A stretch of DNA of 64,000 nucleotides. Origin: Agarophyton chilense. Its lineage: Eukaryota > Rhodophyta > Florideophyceae > Gracilariales > Gracilariaceae. The stretch is from contig JARGXX010000132.1 in NCBI GenBank assembly GCA_030374765.1, forward strand, positions 270,501 to 334,500, written 5' to 3'. Both the position numbers and the translations under genes were made by a program. The notes beneath the pieces were generated by a model. That model was not told the DNA's origin and ran no database searches. It saw only the letters and a list, made by a program, of their open reading frames with translations. Positions 52,769-63,136 of this stretch are shown here, in pieces. Within the stretch, counting starts at the first letter, position 1; each line of letters starts with the position of its first letter.

Positions 52769-55420
52769 TCATACCCGATTTAATTGGTGGTTTCGGTCAT
52801 CCTCAGCAAGCTCCACGATCTTCTGCTGAACTGTTTTATAGAACTGCTCCAGCCCGTGGACTATGTCCTCATGAGAACTGTTTGTCCTTGTGATGGCTTT
52901 CCTTGTCCACCGTGGCAAATGACCGTAGACTCGTTTGTGTCTGAAGCGGCAATCTACTAAAAGAATGGCACCATAGTCATATCGATGACGCAATGCTCTT
53001 CCCAAAGCCTGATTCATAGCTCGAAATGCCTGCATTTCATACCACTCACCCCCTGATTGCAGTTCAATCCGCTTCTTTTCCTGTCTGGTTCGATCGTTCC
53101 AAGCCTTTTTTCGCTTCACCACTATATCCCCGATGTAGGGAAAGGGTATTCCAATCAGAATTACACCTCGCGATGTATCGTCTCTGAAATCAATTCCCTC
53201 AGACAGCTTTCCGCGACAAACAGCGAGTAAAAGTGCTCCGTCCTCTGAACTGGAGCCCGTTTGGTACGCATCCACTACGTTGTCGAAGTCTTCACCTCTC
53301 TGGTTTGGTTCCATTAGCAATATACCTTTGGTGTTCTCAAGGCGATTCCAAGCACCGGAAACGCTCCACCTTTTGTGGAGCTGGTCCATCATCCGGTAAC
53401 TTGGGAAGAAAACGAGAACACCTCCCGGAATGGCTTCGCAATAGTCAACCAAAGCATCTCCTAAAGCGTCTTGGAACGCAAACGTAGACGATCCCCGAAA
53501 CGTTGCATCGAACAATACTTTCTTCGGTCCTTCCCCTGCTATACCGACGAACAATTGGTTCTGGACGTTGACGACATGCGGCAAAGTCTTGGAAATAGAG
53601 AAAGTTGTACCTAGCTCACCGGCAAACGAACTAATTGGTGTCAACGTACCAGAAGTGACGATAACTGAGCGTGCCCTAGAAGATATCTCACGAAAGCAAA
53701 TAGCAGCATTCAAGCAGCAAATGCTGACGCTGATGACAGTCACAAAGTCAGCTGTGCGTCTCACGACAATCATGGTGAAGTCATCTGGGTGCTCGAACAG
53801 ATACTCAAGAGTGGTAAGCATCTTATTGACAATCGTCAAGCCTCTAGAAACCCATGCCTGAATTTCATTGCGAGATTCTGCCTTCAAACGTCGTCGAGTT
53901 CGACGCGGTTTTTTTGATTGAGCGGCTACGTCATCATCATCATTCCGCAAATTATGCGCGTTTGGGTCACGTCCATATCCGTAGAATGCTGTAGATTCAG
54001 AACAATTGTCACGGGGCTCTATGGGTTGTGTCGGAGAGAGTGTTTGAAGAGAGGGGTTATTATCTCCGTTTTCATGTTTCCCGGTCTTTCGTTTTCTTGA
54101 GTCATCGCTATCACTGTAGGTTACAATAAACTCGTATGCAGATTTCCATTTGGCTATCTCAGATGACGAGATTCCCACTGCATTGAGTTTGATGAGACTC
54201 TCATCTCGTTCAAAAACGGCATCCTCCTGTCTATCCCTGTCTGTTAATGCTCCAGACGAAACAATATTCTCAGTCATCGTGACGAACTTGTACAACAAGT
54301 CCTTGATATTTGAGTATGCCAACTTTAAGTCTCCATTGGAATTTAACAAGAGCATCTTGTTGATATGTTCTGCCGCTCGTGACATAGTTGCAACATCTGC
54401 GTCGAAGCTGGCACTTTCTCGGGCGTAGCTCTCAATATTGTGTGCCTCGTCAAAGATCACTATGTCGCCAGAGACATTTATGCCGCGAGCTTTTTTACAT
54501 ATAGGGTCTATGAGGAAACTGTAGGGGCAAAGAATAAGTTGAGCCTTCTGGTACAGATGATGACTCGCATAATAAGGGCATCCGCAATGCTTCTTTCCTA
54601 GTTCGACAAGTTCTTCAATATCCCAAGGCTGGTGATCGAGTTCTTGGCTGTTGGCAAGATTCTCGGATCTACAAGAGAACAAGCAAGCATTGTTTGCAGA
54701 GAGTAGAAGTTTACATGCCTCATCCCGGTTCGGCGCAGCCTTAACCATATCATTTACGCAGTATTCCTTCCTCGAAGCCAAAATTGACAATGATGGCGTG
54801 TATTTCGTCTTACGAAGTTCGGCGATGACTTGTGCTACTTGCGAATGTGTTCTTGTGGCATAAAATATACGGGGAACCTTCAGCTTTATCTCTTGCCCTT
54901 CGTAGTCAGACGCCTCACCACACGTATCAAGTGGAACGTCCGAGCGCATTGAAAGCAGTCTCTCAAACATAAAGGTGTTCTCGGGTTGTTCATCCTTCAT
55001 ATTTAGGACTCGTTTCTGGTTTGGGTTTTGCCAGGATGTATCCCGAAATCTCTTCGGTGATGCAAAGTCGATGTCATCATCTTCCTCTTCACCCTTTGGT
55101 TTTGCTAACGCTGGAATTGCATTCTTTTGTGCTGTGGGTGATTGTTGGTGTCTCTGCGGCGAAGGTGGTTTCTGCGTAGGTCTATCGGCGGGCTTAAGAT
55201 CAACAACATCTTGGAGGTTGGAGAAATGCTCCTGCACAGCTAATGAAGAACATAGCAACGCTAGACTCTTTCCGGTACCAGTTGGGCTTTCGATGAGAGC
55301 ATGTTTCCGTTCCCTCACGGCTGTGACCACTGCGTGCATGAGGGCGTTTTGGGCGCGATACGGTACGAAAGGAAAATGTACTGGGACTCCAACAACGTGG
55401 AGTTTCGTCGTATCATGCAT
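52769..55420 (-). CDS. BRIP1: FANCJ/BRIP1-type Fe-S DNA helicase
   Basis: A superfamily 2 (XPD-like) 5'-3' DNA helicase of the Fanconi/crosslink-repair and G-quadruplex-unwinding FANCJ group; nuclear. From the ATG at 55420 it has 883 residues in one exon. Motifs: FPFVPYRAQ (Q-like) near residue 17, Walker A ESPTGTGKS near 44, four Fe-S cysteines between about 221 and 281 (EYCVND, DEAC, FSCR, CPYY), DEAH near 324, VIVTSGTLTP near 587, CRGKLSEGIDF near 735, and motif VI QALGRALRHR near 805. WDIEELVELGKK and DEAHNIESYARESAS match FANCJ more closely than XPD, RTEL1 or DDX11. It is shorter than human BRIP1, which has a long BRCA1-binding tail missing here. Two low-complexity inserts (about 80-150 and 440-520) are lineage-specific. 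Confidence 0.93.
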   Translation of the reverse strand: MHDTTKLHVVGVPVHFPFVPYRAQNALMHAVVTAVRERKHALIESPTGTGKSLALLCSSLAVQEHFSNLQDVVDLKPADRPTQKPPSPQRHQQSPTAQKNAIPALAKPKGEEEDDDIDFASPKRFRDTSWQNPNQKRVLNMKDEQPENTFMFERLLSMRSDVPLDTCGEASDYEGQEIKLKVPRIFYATRTHSQVAQVIAELRKTKYTPSLSILASRKEYCVNDMVKAAPNRDEACKLLLSANNACLFSCRSENLANSQELDHQPWDIEELVELGKKHCGCPYYASHHLYQKAQLILCPYSFLIDPICKKARGINVSGDIVIFDEAHNIESYARESASFDADVATMSRAAEHINKMLLLNSNGDLKLAYSNIKDLLYKFVTMTENIVSSGALTDRDRQEDAVFERDESLIKLNAVGISSSEIAKWKSAYEFIVTYSDSDDSRKRKTGKHENGDNNPSLQTLSPTQPIEPRDNCSESTAFYGYGRDPNAHNLRNDDDDVAAQSKKPRRTRRRLKAESRNEIQAWVSRGLTIVNKMLTTLEYLFEHPDDFTMIVVRRTADFVTVISVSICCLNAAICFREISSRARSVIVTSGTLTPISSFAGELGTTFSISKTLPHVVNVQNQLFVGIAGEGPKKVLFDATFRGSSTFAFQDALGDALVDYCEAIPGGVLVFFPSYRMMDQLHKRWSVSGAWNRLENTKGILLMEPNQRGEDFDNVVDAYQTGSSSEDGALLLAVCRGKLSEGIDFRDDTSRGVILIGIPFPYIGDIVVKRKKAWNDRTRQEKKRIELQSGGEWYEMQAFRAMNQALGRALRHRYDYGAILLVDCRFRHKRVYGHLPRWTRKAITRTNSSHEDIVHGLEQFYKTVQQKIVELAEDDRNHQLNRV

Positions 55421-58094
55421 GTGAAATCGCGGGAATGTGCGTACGAATGTCACCTAGCAAGACATGCTTTGCCAAGAGAGACAACCGATTATTAGATTTG
55501 TGTGTGGAGATCCTGTGGATGGATGTACACGCAGACACTGCAATTACTCTAGCTATTTGCATGCCTTTGGTTCCATCGCTAGCAATCTTGCCTGCAAAGG
55601 GACAACCAAAATTTTTTAATCCCCGAATCCAGACATTCCGTCGCGGGACAGCCAGCTTCGTAAGAAAGACAGTCTCGCGACCATGAGTGCTACGTTTAAA
55701 TTGAAGGTAGATGACAAACGGAAATGCATCTGACTTAAACAGCGTTTTAATCTCTTAAGCCTTCCATGTGACGAACTGTTATGGACATGTCAGGAGTGTT
55801 TCTGAACAAATCAAATCCAGTAACTATTACTGGTGTCTTGGACATGTACCATTAGGAATCCTCAGGGATACGAGCGATTGCAAACGGCTCTCGCGCCTTA
55901 GAAGTATCATCATATTTACCAAAACAACTTCGTTCTTAACGCTTTGTACACGAAACTGATTTCTCTAATGGCGACAAGCCCTGTCCATCTTCTCGATCTC
56001 TTGCCTCGCCGCCTTAACTTAACTTCAAGTTCTATACATTCTCGCTTTAGAGAGTTTATCCGAGTCGCTACCATTATGCACCCCGTTTTTTCAGAGTACT
56101 TAAATTTGCTTTTCATGACACCCCTTTCGCCAAACACACCGTATTCTCCCTTCAAGAGTTGATGGCCGCCTGACTGATTCTCCAGTGTGAGTTTTTTTTC
56201 TCGTCTGACTCTTTTAGCTTGCGGATTGCAGCGTAGAGGTCAAAGTCTTCTCCATTTGCTCCGTCAAGAGAGTCTTCCGCACATTTTGATTCGAAGCAAA
56301 AATGATCTTCAAGAAAGGTGTTTGTGGATATCACGTCCCAGTTGGCATTCCTCCATTCCAAGAGTGGCGATAATTTCGAAGGTATTCATTTCACTTTCTC
56401 TTTTGTGGAGAAGAAATTTCATTGCATTGCAGTAATCCATTTCAGTCGTAACGATGTTTGTAATATGTGCACAGAAGTATTTCACCAAAGACCAGGAGCT
56501 TTGGATGGCTTCGGATGACAAAGTTCGCCTTGCGAGGATATCAAATGATCCCCAACGAAGCCTAGCAACCAGTGATATTTTCATTCCTACTGCTTCGATA
56601 GAACTTCTTTTATACTGAGTGCTGCCTTAAATGTGCTTCACGACACTTCAAGCTAGCTATCATCATGGAGTTCAATTCCGTCGTCACGCTCCCACTTGTC
56701 ATGGCACATGAGGCTTTTGTAAAACAACACCTTAGCATTTTCAACTCATGTAGCCGATTGTCACTTATCGAGGGCACAGGCCTGAATAGTTGTTGGGACA
56801 AAATGAGGAATCACGACGCTTTTCCTTTTCGTGTTTCACGAGTTACGTTGCAATCGAAGATATCTTCGAATAGGTGGCCTTAGAGATATTTCTATTCTAG
56901 CTCCACTTTACATCACACCAAGCCCAAGAGCTTTGTCTCGAATTGCAGACACCATAATAGTTCATGCAATTCATTCTTAATTTCTTGAAAGGCGTTTTAG
57001 AAGACTTCCACGTTTCCATGACGTGATAGCATTTAAATCACTTGTGTTACCATATTCACTGGCAAGACAACAATACGATCCGACTGTTATGAATCTTACC
57101 ATAACGCAGTTGGAAGGTGGAGTAGAGTGCAGAATGTTGACTTCTTGCAGAAGAACATGGCGTGCCCCACAAAGAGACATAAACTGTATTCGAGATGTTG
57201 CTCTGCACGCGAGGACGGCGGTTGTCCCATTATTTTGAAGGAGTGTTCGCTTAATCACAACAGACGGACTTTCGAACTTTCGGATTGCCGATCACTGCAG
57301 TCTCCACTCTAGTAACAGAACAAGTCGGTCAATGCCTATGAAGCTACATTTGTTACAACCGCAACTTTCACTAAACAACTGCCACAAACTCTTTTTTACA
57401 AATCTGGTCTTTAATCGCGATACACAAGGCCTTTTCTTACTGAAAAAAATGCTTCTGGGCTCTGACGCGACGACAGACTCAACACGATCATTGGGCCGCT
57501 GCTCTAGAGTTGTTGTGAATAGACATAATAATAACGGCGAAAAGTAAAAGAAAAGCTCAAAGGCCTGGGAGGAAAATATCTGGAAACCAGGAACTGCAAT
57601 GAGAAGTGAAATCTAGCGAAAGGGATCAGAGTCGAAGGGTTTTCAGTTGGACAAAAGAGGTCTGCAATGATGCGCAATAAGAAGAAATTCGGTGCGAATG
57701 TTTCACCTGGAAAAGATTTGAAAGAATAATTGCAAGAAACTAACTCCTAAGATTTGGAAGCAATGTTGAAAGCTGCGGCGTGAGTCCCTGAGAAAGAAGA
57801 CTAACTATGAAAGGTAGCAATCTACTCTTGTAATATATGCCTAGGTGTCTGCAAAAGGCCAGTTGCAGAGTCAGAACATTTACCGGAAGACGGATAAAAC
57901 GGTCATGAAGTTGTGCCTACCGATCCGCACGATTTAAAAAACGGCTAGCCTCAAGGCACAGTATCTAAACCAAGGCGAGGGTGTGAACAGATGCACACCA
58001 AATCTCAGCATATCGTCCCCACAATCTCGCCATCTCCCAATTTCCCCCACGCGGCCCCTCTCCGTGATCCGTAACGCTCCCCTGACCGCGCACA
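55421..58094. other. Intergenic 2.7 kb with possible minus-strand coding relic
   Basis: No complete gene is seen. The only suggestive part is 55916-56584 (separate entry). The remainder has short frames on both strands with no domain, and no repeat family shared with the left part of the window. The 57540-57960 stretch is purine-rich on the plus strand. The promoters of the helicase gene (near 55430) and of the AI-2E gene (just before 58095, a pyrimidine-rich CCCC/CTCTCC tract at 58020-58080) must lie here. Confidence 0.4.
55916..56584 (-). pseudogene. Possible decayed or spliced gene of unknown function
   Basis: Three overlapping minus-strand frames follow one another (56584-56309, 56361-56152, 56155-55916) and each looks like protein rather than noise: SLVKYFCAHITNIVTTEMDY, then FLEDHFCFESKCAEDS and DFDLYAAIRKLKESDEKK, then a basic helical stretch RINSLKRECIELEVKLRRR. 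Helix-rich, charged composition would suit a coiled-coil or BAR-type helical protein, but I cannot assign a family. Either introns or frameshifts separate the pieces. No GT-AG pair was convincing. Confidence 0.25.
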
Positions 58095-59492
58095 ATGGCG
58101 TTTCTTGCTCCGCAACCCGTGAGAACCTCTATTCGTCTCAACGCGGCCCCTTTCCTCCACACACGCTCACCCCGTCACAACGCACGACCGCGTTCGCGAA
58201 ACAAGCGTCGTGCCGCCTCCATCCAGTGTTTGTCTGGTCGCGAACTGGCCGGCGTTGCTGTACGCACTTCGGAAAAGGCTTTGGAGAGTCTTGATGCGAA
58301 GCGGGTTGCATCGTGGGTGGGATTGGCGCTTGCGCTTTTTGCGTTGCGTTCGTTCTTCCCCGTCATCCTTGGAACGTTCATTCTTGGATATGTGACGAAC
58401 TCTGTGGTTCGATGGGTATCCAGACTTACTGCCGGCCGGGCACCGAGACGCCTTGTCGTTGGCGTTTTTTATGCCTTCATCGTAACTGCAATCAGCAGCT
58501 TCACGCTCATGACTATTCCCACTGTTGTTCGAGAAGGCCAATACTTTATCTCAACCATTCAATCTGAAAATCCATACGTCTACGTTGCAAATACAATGCG
58601 CAAGACTCTTGGCGACGATCTCACCACCAAACTCGAGGCGTATGTCATGACATCGGTTGAGATGCCTGAAGCAACGGCAAAGGGCACCCTGCCCTCCAAA
58701 CCAGCCTCTCTGGCTATCCTCGACAATAAGGACGCTGATTCAGATATCTGGACGGAAGATCGCTCCAGACGTTTAGGCATACTGTTGCAGAAGAGTATAA
58801 GAAGTTATATAGCCGCTACCATTGCTCTCATAACACGTTTGCTGGGCGCAAGTACCAAGGTGATCTTTAAGGCCGTACTAAGTCTCATTTTCAGTTTCAT
58901 GATCATGTGGGATCTTCCGGTAATATCGCGCGGCGTCAAGCGGTTAAAGTCCAGTCGTCTATCATTTGCGTATGACGAACTGGCGCCAGTTGTTGCCAAG
59001 TTTGGAAGTGTGGTCGGTAAGAGCTTTGAAGCTCAGGGTCTCATTGCTATTGTTAACACCGCTTTAACAACCGCGGGTTTGCTCGTTCTTTCAATCCCGG
59101 GCGTTGGTTTCTTAAGTGTTGTAACCTTGGTGTGTTCCTTTATTCCGGTGGCTGGCGTGTTTGTCTCCACGCTTCCTATGTGCATCATCGCTTTGAGTGA
59201 GTACGGCGTCGCGAAGCCAGTGGCTGTAATTGTTATGGTAATTCTGGTGCATCTCATTGAGGCTTACGTTTTGAACCCACAAATTTACTCTGCCCACCTT
59301 CACCTCCATCCGTTTATGGTGCTTGTCGTTCTTTACATAGCCGAGCATTCATACGGCATTCCTGGGCTTTTGATGGCGGTACCGGTTGCTGTGTACATAC
59401 TGAGGACTATCATGACTGATGATGCCGATCAGACACCACAGGCTTTGCCTGCTCCTGTTATAAGTGAACAAAATCATCCTGTGCCAAAGTGA
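58095..59492 (+). CDS. AI-2E/PerM family membrane transporter, probably plastid-targeted
   Basis: A 465-residue polytopic membrane protein of the AI-2E (PerM, UPF0118) family, whose bacterial members are proposed exporters of small molecules or Na+/H+ antiporters; the algal substrate is unknown. Residues 1-45 are rich in Arg, Ser, Ala and Pro with no acidic residue, and begin MAFLAPQPVRTS, with a Phe near the start as in red algal transit peptides. Family features: paired N-terminal membrane segments (about 75-100 and 118-142), a central soluble region (about 150-235), a segment KAVLSLIFSFMIMWDL, then a C-terminal bundle with VLLIP-type GLLVLSIPGVGFLSVV, CSFIPVAGVFVSTLPM, and the hallmark HLIEAYVLNPQIYSAHLHLH near residue 390. 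Single exon. The start gives the full transit peptide. Cyanobacterial ancestry is plausible but not tested. Confidence 0.88.
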   Translation: MAFLAPQPVRTSIRLNAAPFLHTRSPRHNARPRSRNKRRAASIQCLSGRELAGVAVRTSEKALESLDAKRVASWVGLALALFALRSFFPVILGTFILGYVTNSVVRWVSRLTAGRAPRRLVVGVFYAFIVTAISSFTLMTIPTVVREGQYFISTIQSENPYVYVANTMRKTLGDDLTTKLEAYVMTSVEMPEATAKGTLPSKPASLAILDNKDADSDIWTEDRSRRLGILLQKSIRSYIAATIALITRLLGASTKVIFKAVLSLIFSFMIMWDLPVISRGVKRLKSSRLSFAYDELAPVVAKFGSVVGKSFEAQGLIAIVNTALTTAGLLVLSIPGVGFLSVVTLVCSFIPVAGVFVSTLPMCIIALSEYGVAKPVAVIVMVILVHLIEAYVLNPQIYSAHLHLHPFMVLVVLYIAEHSYGIPGLLMAVPVAVYILRTIMTDDADQTPQALPAPVISEQNHPVPK

Positions 59493-59837
59493 TACTTAGT
59501 CTAGCATAAGGTTACCTTTTCTTTTGTATAGAGGATAACGGCGCAAAGCGTAAGACGTAAATAACAGACTTTTCAACCTAAAACCTATCTATGCTGGCCT
59601 ATCTGCACATACAGTGGGTGCATACACCCCTGGAATGTACTCACCATTCAGCTAAGATGCTCGTGCGCCTCAAACTCGATGACGTGCATACTTCATGCTC
59701 TCTCGAGGTCTGCCTCAAGATGACATTCTCTGCCTTTATCCGCCTCACACTCGTTTAGAAACGTAAAGGACGTGAGCGTACTTCGAGCGCGCTCGACCAG
59801 ATTGCGAACAATATAGTCACTCGTTGATCAATGGGGT
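59493..59837. other. Intergenic region between converging genes
   Basis: 345 bp with no coding or repeat feature seen. It holds the 3' ends of the AI-2E gene and of the glycosyltransferase gene, which converge here. Confidence 0.5.
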
Positions 59838-62209
59838 TCATCGAAGAAATTTTCCTACTGTTTCGTGCATCACATGACCATCCATGTATCTCCGCAACCA
59901 CTCCACAGAGAGACCATTCATTCCAGGCTGTATCTTGCACTCGATGTCGATTGCTCCTGACGAGCCCCACGATCTGTACATCACCCTCTGCTCATCGTCA
60001 ACCTGTAGTTCGAATGCAACTTGTCCATTCCGAAGTCCTTTGAACAAGTTACCGTGGACTTCATCTTGATCTCTCTCAAAACTGGGGTAGTACCCCGCAA
60101 GAGTTTGGCAAGCGTTTTCCACAGATGGCATTGTACGGAAGATTGATGCCAGTTTTGCAGTATGCCTGGATTTCTCCGAAGCAACAAATACCTTCCCAGA
60201 CTCAAATCGACCAAGGATTTCGTCAATGCTGATGGAAGACAAGTTCTTCGTCGTCTTTGAATTAGCAATGAAGCCAAGATATCTGGCTGTGGGTGATCTG
60301 AACGGACATGAGGCGCTATAGACTTCAAACCCATCACAGTCCGCCTCCCACTCGACGTTGAAAACTATGTACTCCCAGTCTGTTCGGTCGTTTTCGAAGC
60401 GGTACATTACTCCGGGAAGCTCGTTAATAACAGAAGAAAATGCCCCGAAGAGAGAATCAGTGACGACGATGACCCTCCCATCCGCCTCCCTAATGGAGGT
60501 AATTGTATCCTCCTCAGAACCCAGACAGAAGATGGGAACTTGACAGTCATACGCCCACACCATGGCCGCCGAGGCAGATAAGCCGGACTTCTGCTCTTGT
60601 TCCGGGGAGAAGTAATAGATTCGCGAAGCGCCAAGGAAACGGGATCCATCTTTGAAATGGGCAAAAGCTGCTTTGTCATCGCCTATCTTCATGTCTGCGA
60701 CGAGGGTTGATGGTAACGAGCTGCATGAAGCTTTAGCATAACCGTTGTTGTACCATTCCAAAATCTTCAGAGCACAAGTATTTGGCGCAGCCCCAAAAAC
60801 GGAACCTCGCTCGTAGAACCCACCGTTTCCAGTTCCGAATATCTTTTCAGTAATCTCTGGATCGGTTTCATCACCGGTAAAAACCGTAGTGAGAGGGGCA
60901 TAGTACCCACCATACTTCTCTAAGACTTCCAAAACCAACATTTTAAAAGAGTCATTATCCATGCTCTCCTTTCTATATAGATTCGCACAGTAGAAGAGAC
61001 CAATGTCTTTTTTTAAGCGATCCCAAGTCCAGAGCTCATATTTGAATTTGGTTGCAGGACAAAACTTTTGCTGCCAAGAACCCGACCAACGTTTCGGTCG
61101 CTGGTGCTCGGGTTGGAAGGAGAACTGATGTATTATGTTTGGAATGACTGAATCTTCAAAAATAGGTACATGTTTGGAGGGAAACTGTCTGAGCTTACCG
61201 AGCGGATACTCGAGATTTGCATGGTGTTTGCATTGGTGTGCTTTCCGGCACTTGTTGTTGGCTGCCACCCATTGAGATAAGCCGGAGCAAGTGTACCTGC
61301 ACAGATGATGAGGCAATGCACGGTAAGAAAGAATGTGAGAATGTCAGAAGATGAGTTTTGTACAACGCCATCGATAGGGTTCGTGCTGGTGACGAAAACT
61401 TACCCAAACTGAAAACAGTAGCTGTCAAACGAAGTGACGTCAATAGCAGAGGGATTCGGAATGTAGTGGAACGCCGGATAAAAGTCTTTGGAAGGGGGAA
61501 TAGTGACAGGCATCTCTGGATGAATGAGAACTTTGGTGTAGGTAAGAGGACCGGTGACCCATTCCACTCCATAGTGGGCTCTCTTGAAGCCGTAAATCTG
61601 TTTGATGTATGACATGAGCATAAGAATGAGCGGATGTTTAGGAGTACAGGCAATGAGACTGTTTCCCAGAACTGAATACGGCTTATCCTTTGTATCTGGT
61701 TCGTATGTAATGAGGAAACCGGTTTCCTTCGCTGTTTCCAGTGCTGGCCTTAAATCGCGTTGAGTGGAAACGATGTCAGCATCGATGTAAACGCCGCCAT
61801 ACTCGTACAGAACTTCCAAACGCAGAATATCTGCCTGGCATTGAGGGGCACTTTCGTTGTCAAAAATGTGCCTGTTGAGCATGGGCATATCCCGAACGTT
61901 TTCATTATTCCATAGAACGTATTCCCAGTGCTTTTCGGCCGATTGAGATGTGGCGAATTTGTTCATGAAATCCACTCTCCAAGTGTCGAGCCAGACACAC
62001 GGGGGCTGCCTGGAACCAATCCATATCTGATGCATTTTGAGAGGGATACCCGACTTGAACTGAGAGGAGGCTTTGTACGCCTCGCAAGCTGTCTTCCATA
62101 TGGGAGCATTCCCGACAGCAGACTCTCGTCGGTCCCATATATCAAACCTGTTAACGTCGACGAGGTAGAGGTCGTCAATGGTGAGGGAGCACGTCTCTGC
62201 AGAACCCAT
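59838..62209 (-). CDS. GT32/OCH1-like glycosyltransferase with a second, DXD-less domain (two exons)
   Basis: Exon 1 is 62209-61404 and exon 2 is 61296-59838; splicing out 61297-61403 joins the frames exactly, giving 754 residues. Domain 1 (exon 1) is a DXD sugar-binding glycosyltransferase (GT32, OCH1/TcdA-type fold): IPLKMHQIWIG, YVLWNNENV, then ADILRLEVLYEYGGVYIDAD with the metal-binding D-A-D, then PLILMLMSYI. Domain 2 (exon 2) repeats the pattern: IPNIIHQFSFQP, YELWTWDRL, FKMLVLEVLEKYGGYYAPL, but the DXD is replaced by A-P-L, so it is probably non-catalytic. The rest of exon 2 (about 450-754) is unassigned. Sugar donor and acceptor are unknown. No signal anchor is visible at this start, which is odd for a Golgi enzyme, so an upstream exon may be missing. 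The first in-frame ATG was used. Confidence 0.82.
61297..61403 (-). other. Intron of the glycosyltransferase gene
   Basis: 107 bp on the minus strand. Donor TTTGG|GTAAGT (61403 start), acceptor TCATCATCTGTGCAG|GTACAC (ending 61297). Removal changes an immediate stop (GGG-TAA) into GGG-TAC and continues the open frame. Confidence 0.85.
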
Positions 62210-62771
62210 GGCACAGAGAGAATACAATAGCTGAGGATGCGTCGCGTGGGGGGGTCGTACCTCTCTCGCCGATGAAAGAGCCAACTCAAGCAGGCCAGTT
62301 CAGACGCAAAGAGTGGCGGGGTTAAGTATGATATCCTCACAAGCACAAAAGAGACCAGCAACATGGGCTGGTGACGACCCGAGATGAAACGTGTCGCGAG
62401 AGGCAAGTCAAACCAGTGGCAGTGCGCAGAGCGATGCAAAACAATGGGGGCTCTGCATCCATGCGCGCGGGCACATGCGCGCGGACGCATGCGCGCCACA
62501 CAAACGCTTCAGTTGTGCTGGAGCAAGTGTGCGGATTTCCGTTCACGAAGTGGCGGCGGAGCCTTCTCAGCTTGTCCGTCGCTTTCCCGCCCTCCCATTG
62601 GTCGGGTCCATGTCTTTTCGATGGATATTTTCATTCCGTTCTTGTATTCATCACGCGCCGTGCTGGCCGATTGAGGTATAGTAGCCCAGGGGCTACTTGC
62701 GTGGCCTGGAAGCCTGTGGCGTTCAACCGCGTGGTACTCGCTGTCGCAAACGGGGCATGGTTGCCACTACT
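62210..62771. other. Upstream region of the glycosyltransferase gene
   Basis: No gene supported. It includes a GC-rich alternating purine-pyrimidine run at 62459-62503 (ATGCGCGCGGGCACATGCGC and following) with Z-DNA-like character, about 250 bp before the glycosyltransferase start. Confidence 0.45.
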
Positions 62772-62860
62772 GTGACCGAAATTAGAATAAAACACCCCTA
62801 TGTTTTTCCATTTTCTCGGTCAGTTTGGAGCTTGATCCATTCATATTTAGCACCAAACTC
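62772..62860 (+). repeat. Copy of the 49925 inverted-repeat terminus
   Basis: GTGACCGAAATTAGAATAAA followed by a stretch resembling 49945-50005 (TTTTCTCGGT, ATTCATATTTAG). It is in the same orientation as the left end of the 49925-51448 element. No right-hand end is seen before 64000, so the copy is partial or continues past the window. Confidence 0.55.
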
Positions 62861-63034
62861 CCAGTCACTATAAAACAGCCCGGAACCAAAGAACTCTTTC
62901 TTTGTCCGACAACTATCAAACAGCAACTTACAGCTTCACTATCCACATGTTTAGCCTGCATCATTATTTTTGTCTCCACAGTTCTTAAACAATCACTTTC
63001 CAACTACATCTCCCTTATAATGATTGTCATCAGT

Positions 63035-63136
63035 ATGAGGGGGGGCCCCTTCGCGCCAAATCTCCCTACACGTCTGCCCCGTGGCATGAGGGGGGGCCCC
63101 TTCGCGCCAAATCTCCCTACACGTCTGACCCGTGGC
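63035..63136. repeat. 51-bp tandem duplication
   Basis: Two head-to-tail 51-bp units starting ATGAGGGGGGGCCCCTTCGC at 63035 and 63086. They differ by one base (CTGCCCC versus CTGACCC). Because 51 is a multiple of three, the open frame through it repeats a 17-codon block, but that frame has no proper ATG and is not called as a gene. Confidence 0.9.

Noticed and set aside
52769-55420. DDX11/CHL1 or RTEL1 helicase
   Set aside because: The Fe-S helicase motifs alone fit several family members, but WDIEELVELGKK and DEAHNIE..ARESAS match FANCJ.
55421-55453. Longer N-terminus for the helicase starting at 55453
   Set aside because: That codon is GTG; the first ATG is at 55420, directly before the conserved domain.
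55916-56584. Sorting-nexin (BAR/Vps5-type) gene
   Set aside because: Helical charged composition is suggestive but no diagnostic motif or splice sites could be found; left as unknown.
62210-62284. Longer glycosyltransferase start at 62284
   Set aside because: The codon is TTG. The first ATG is 62209. I also tried an upstream exon with a hydrophobic segment near 62350-62270, but the available GT-AG pair did not preserve the frame.
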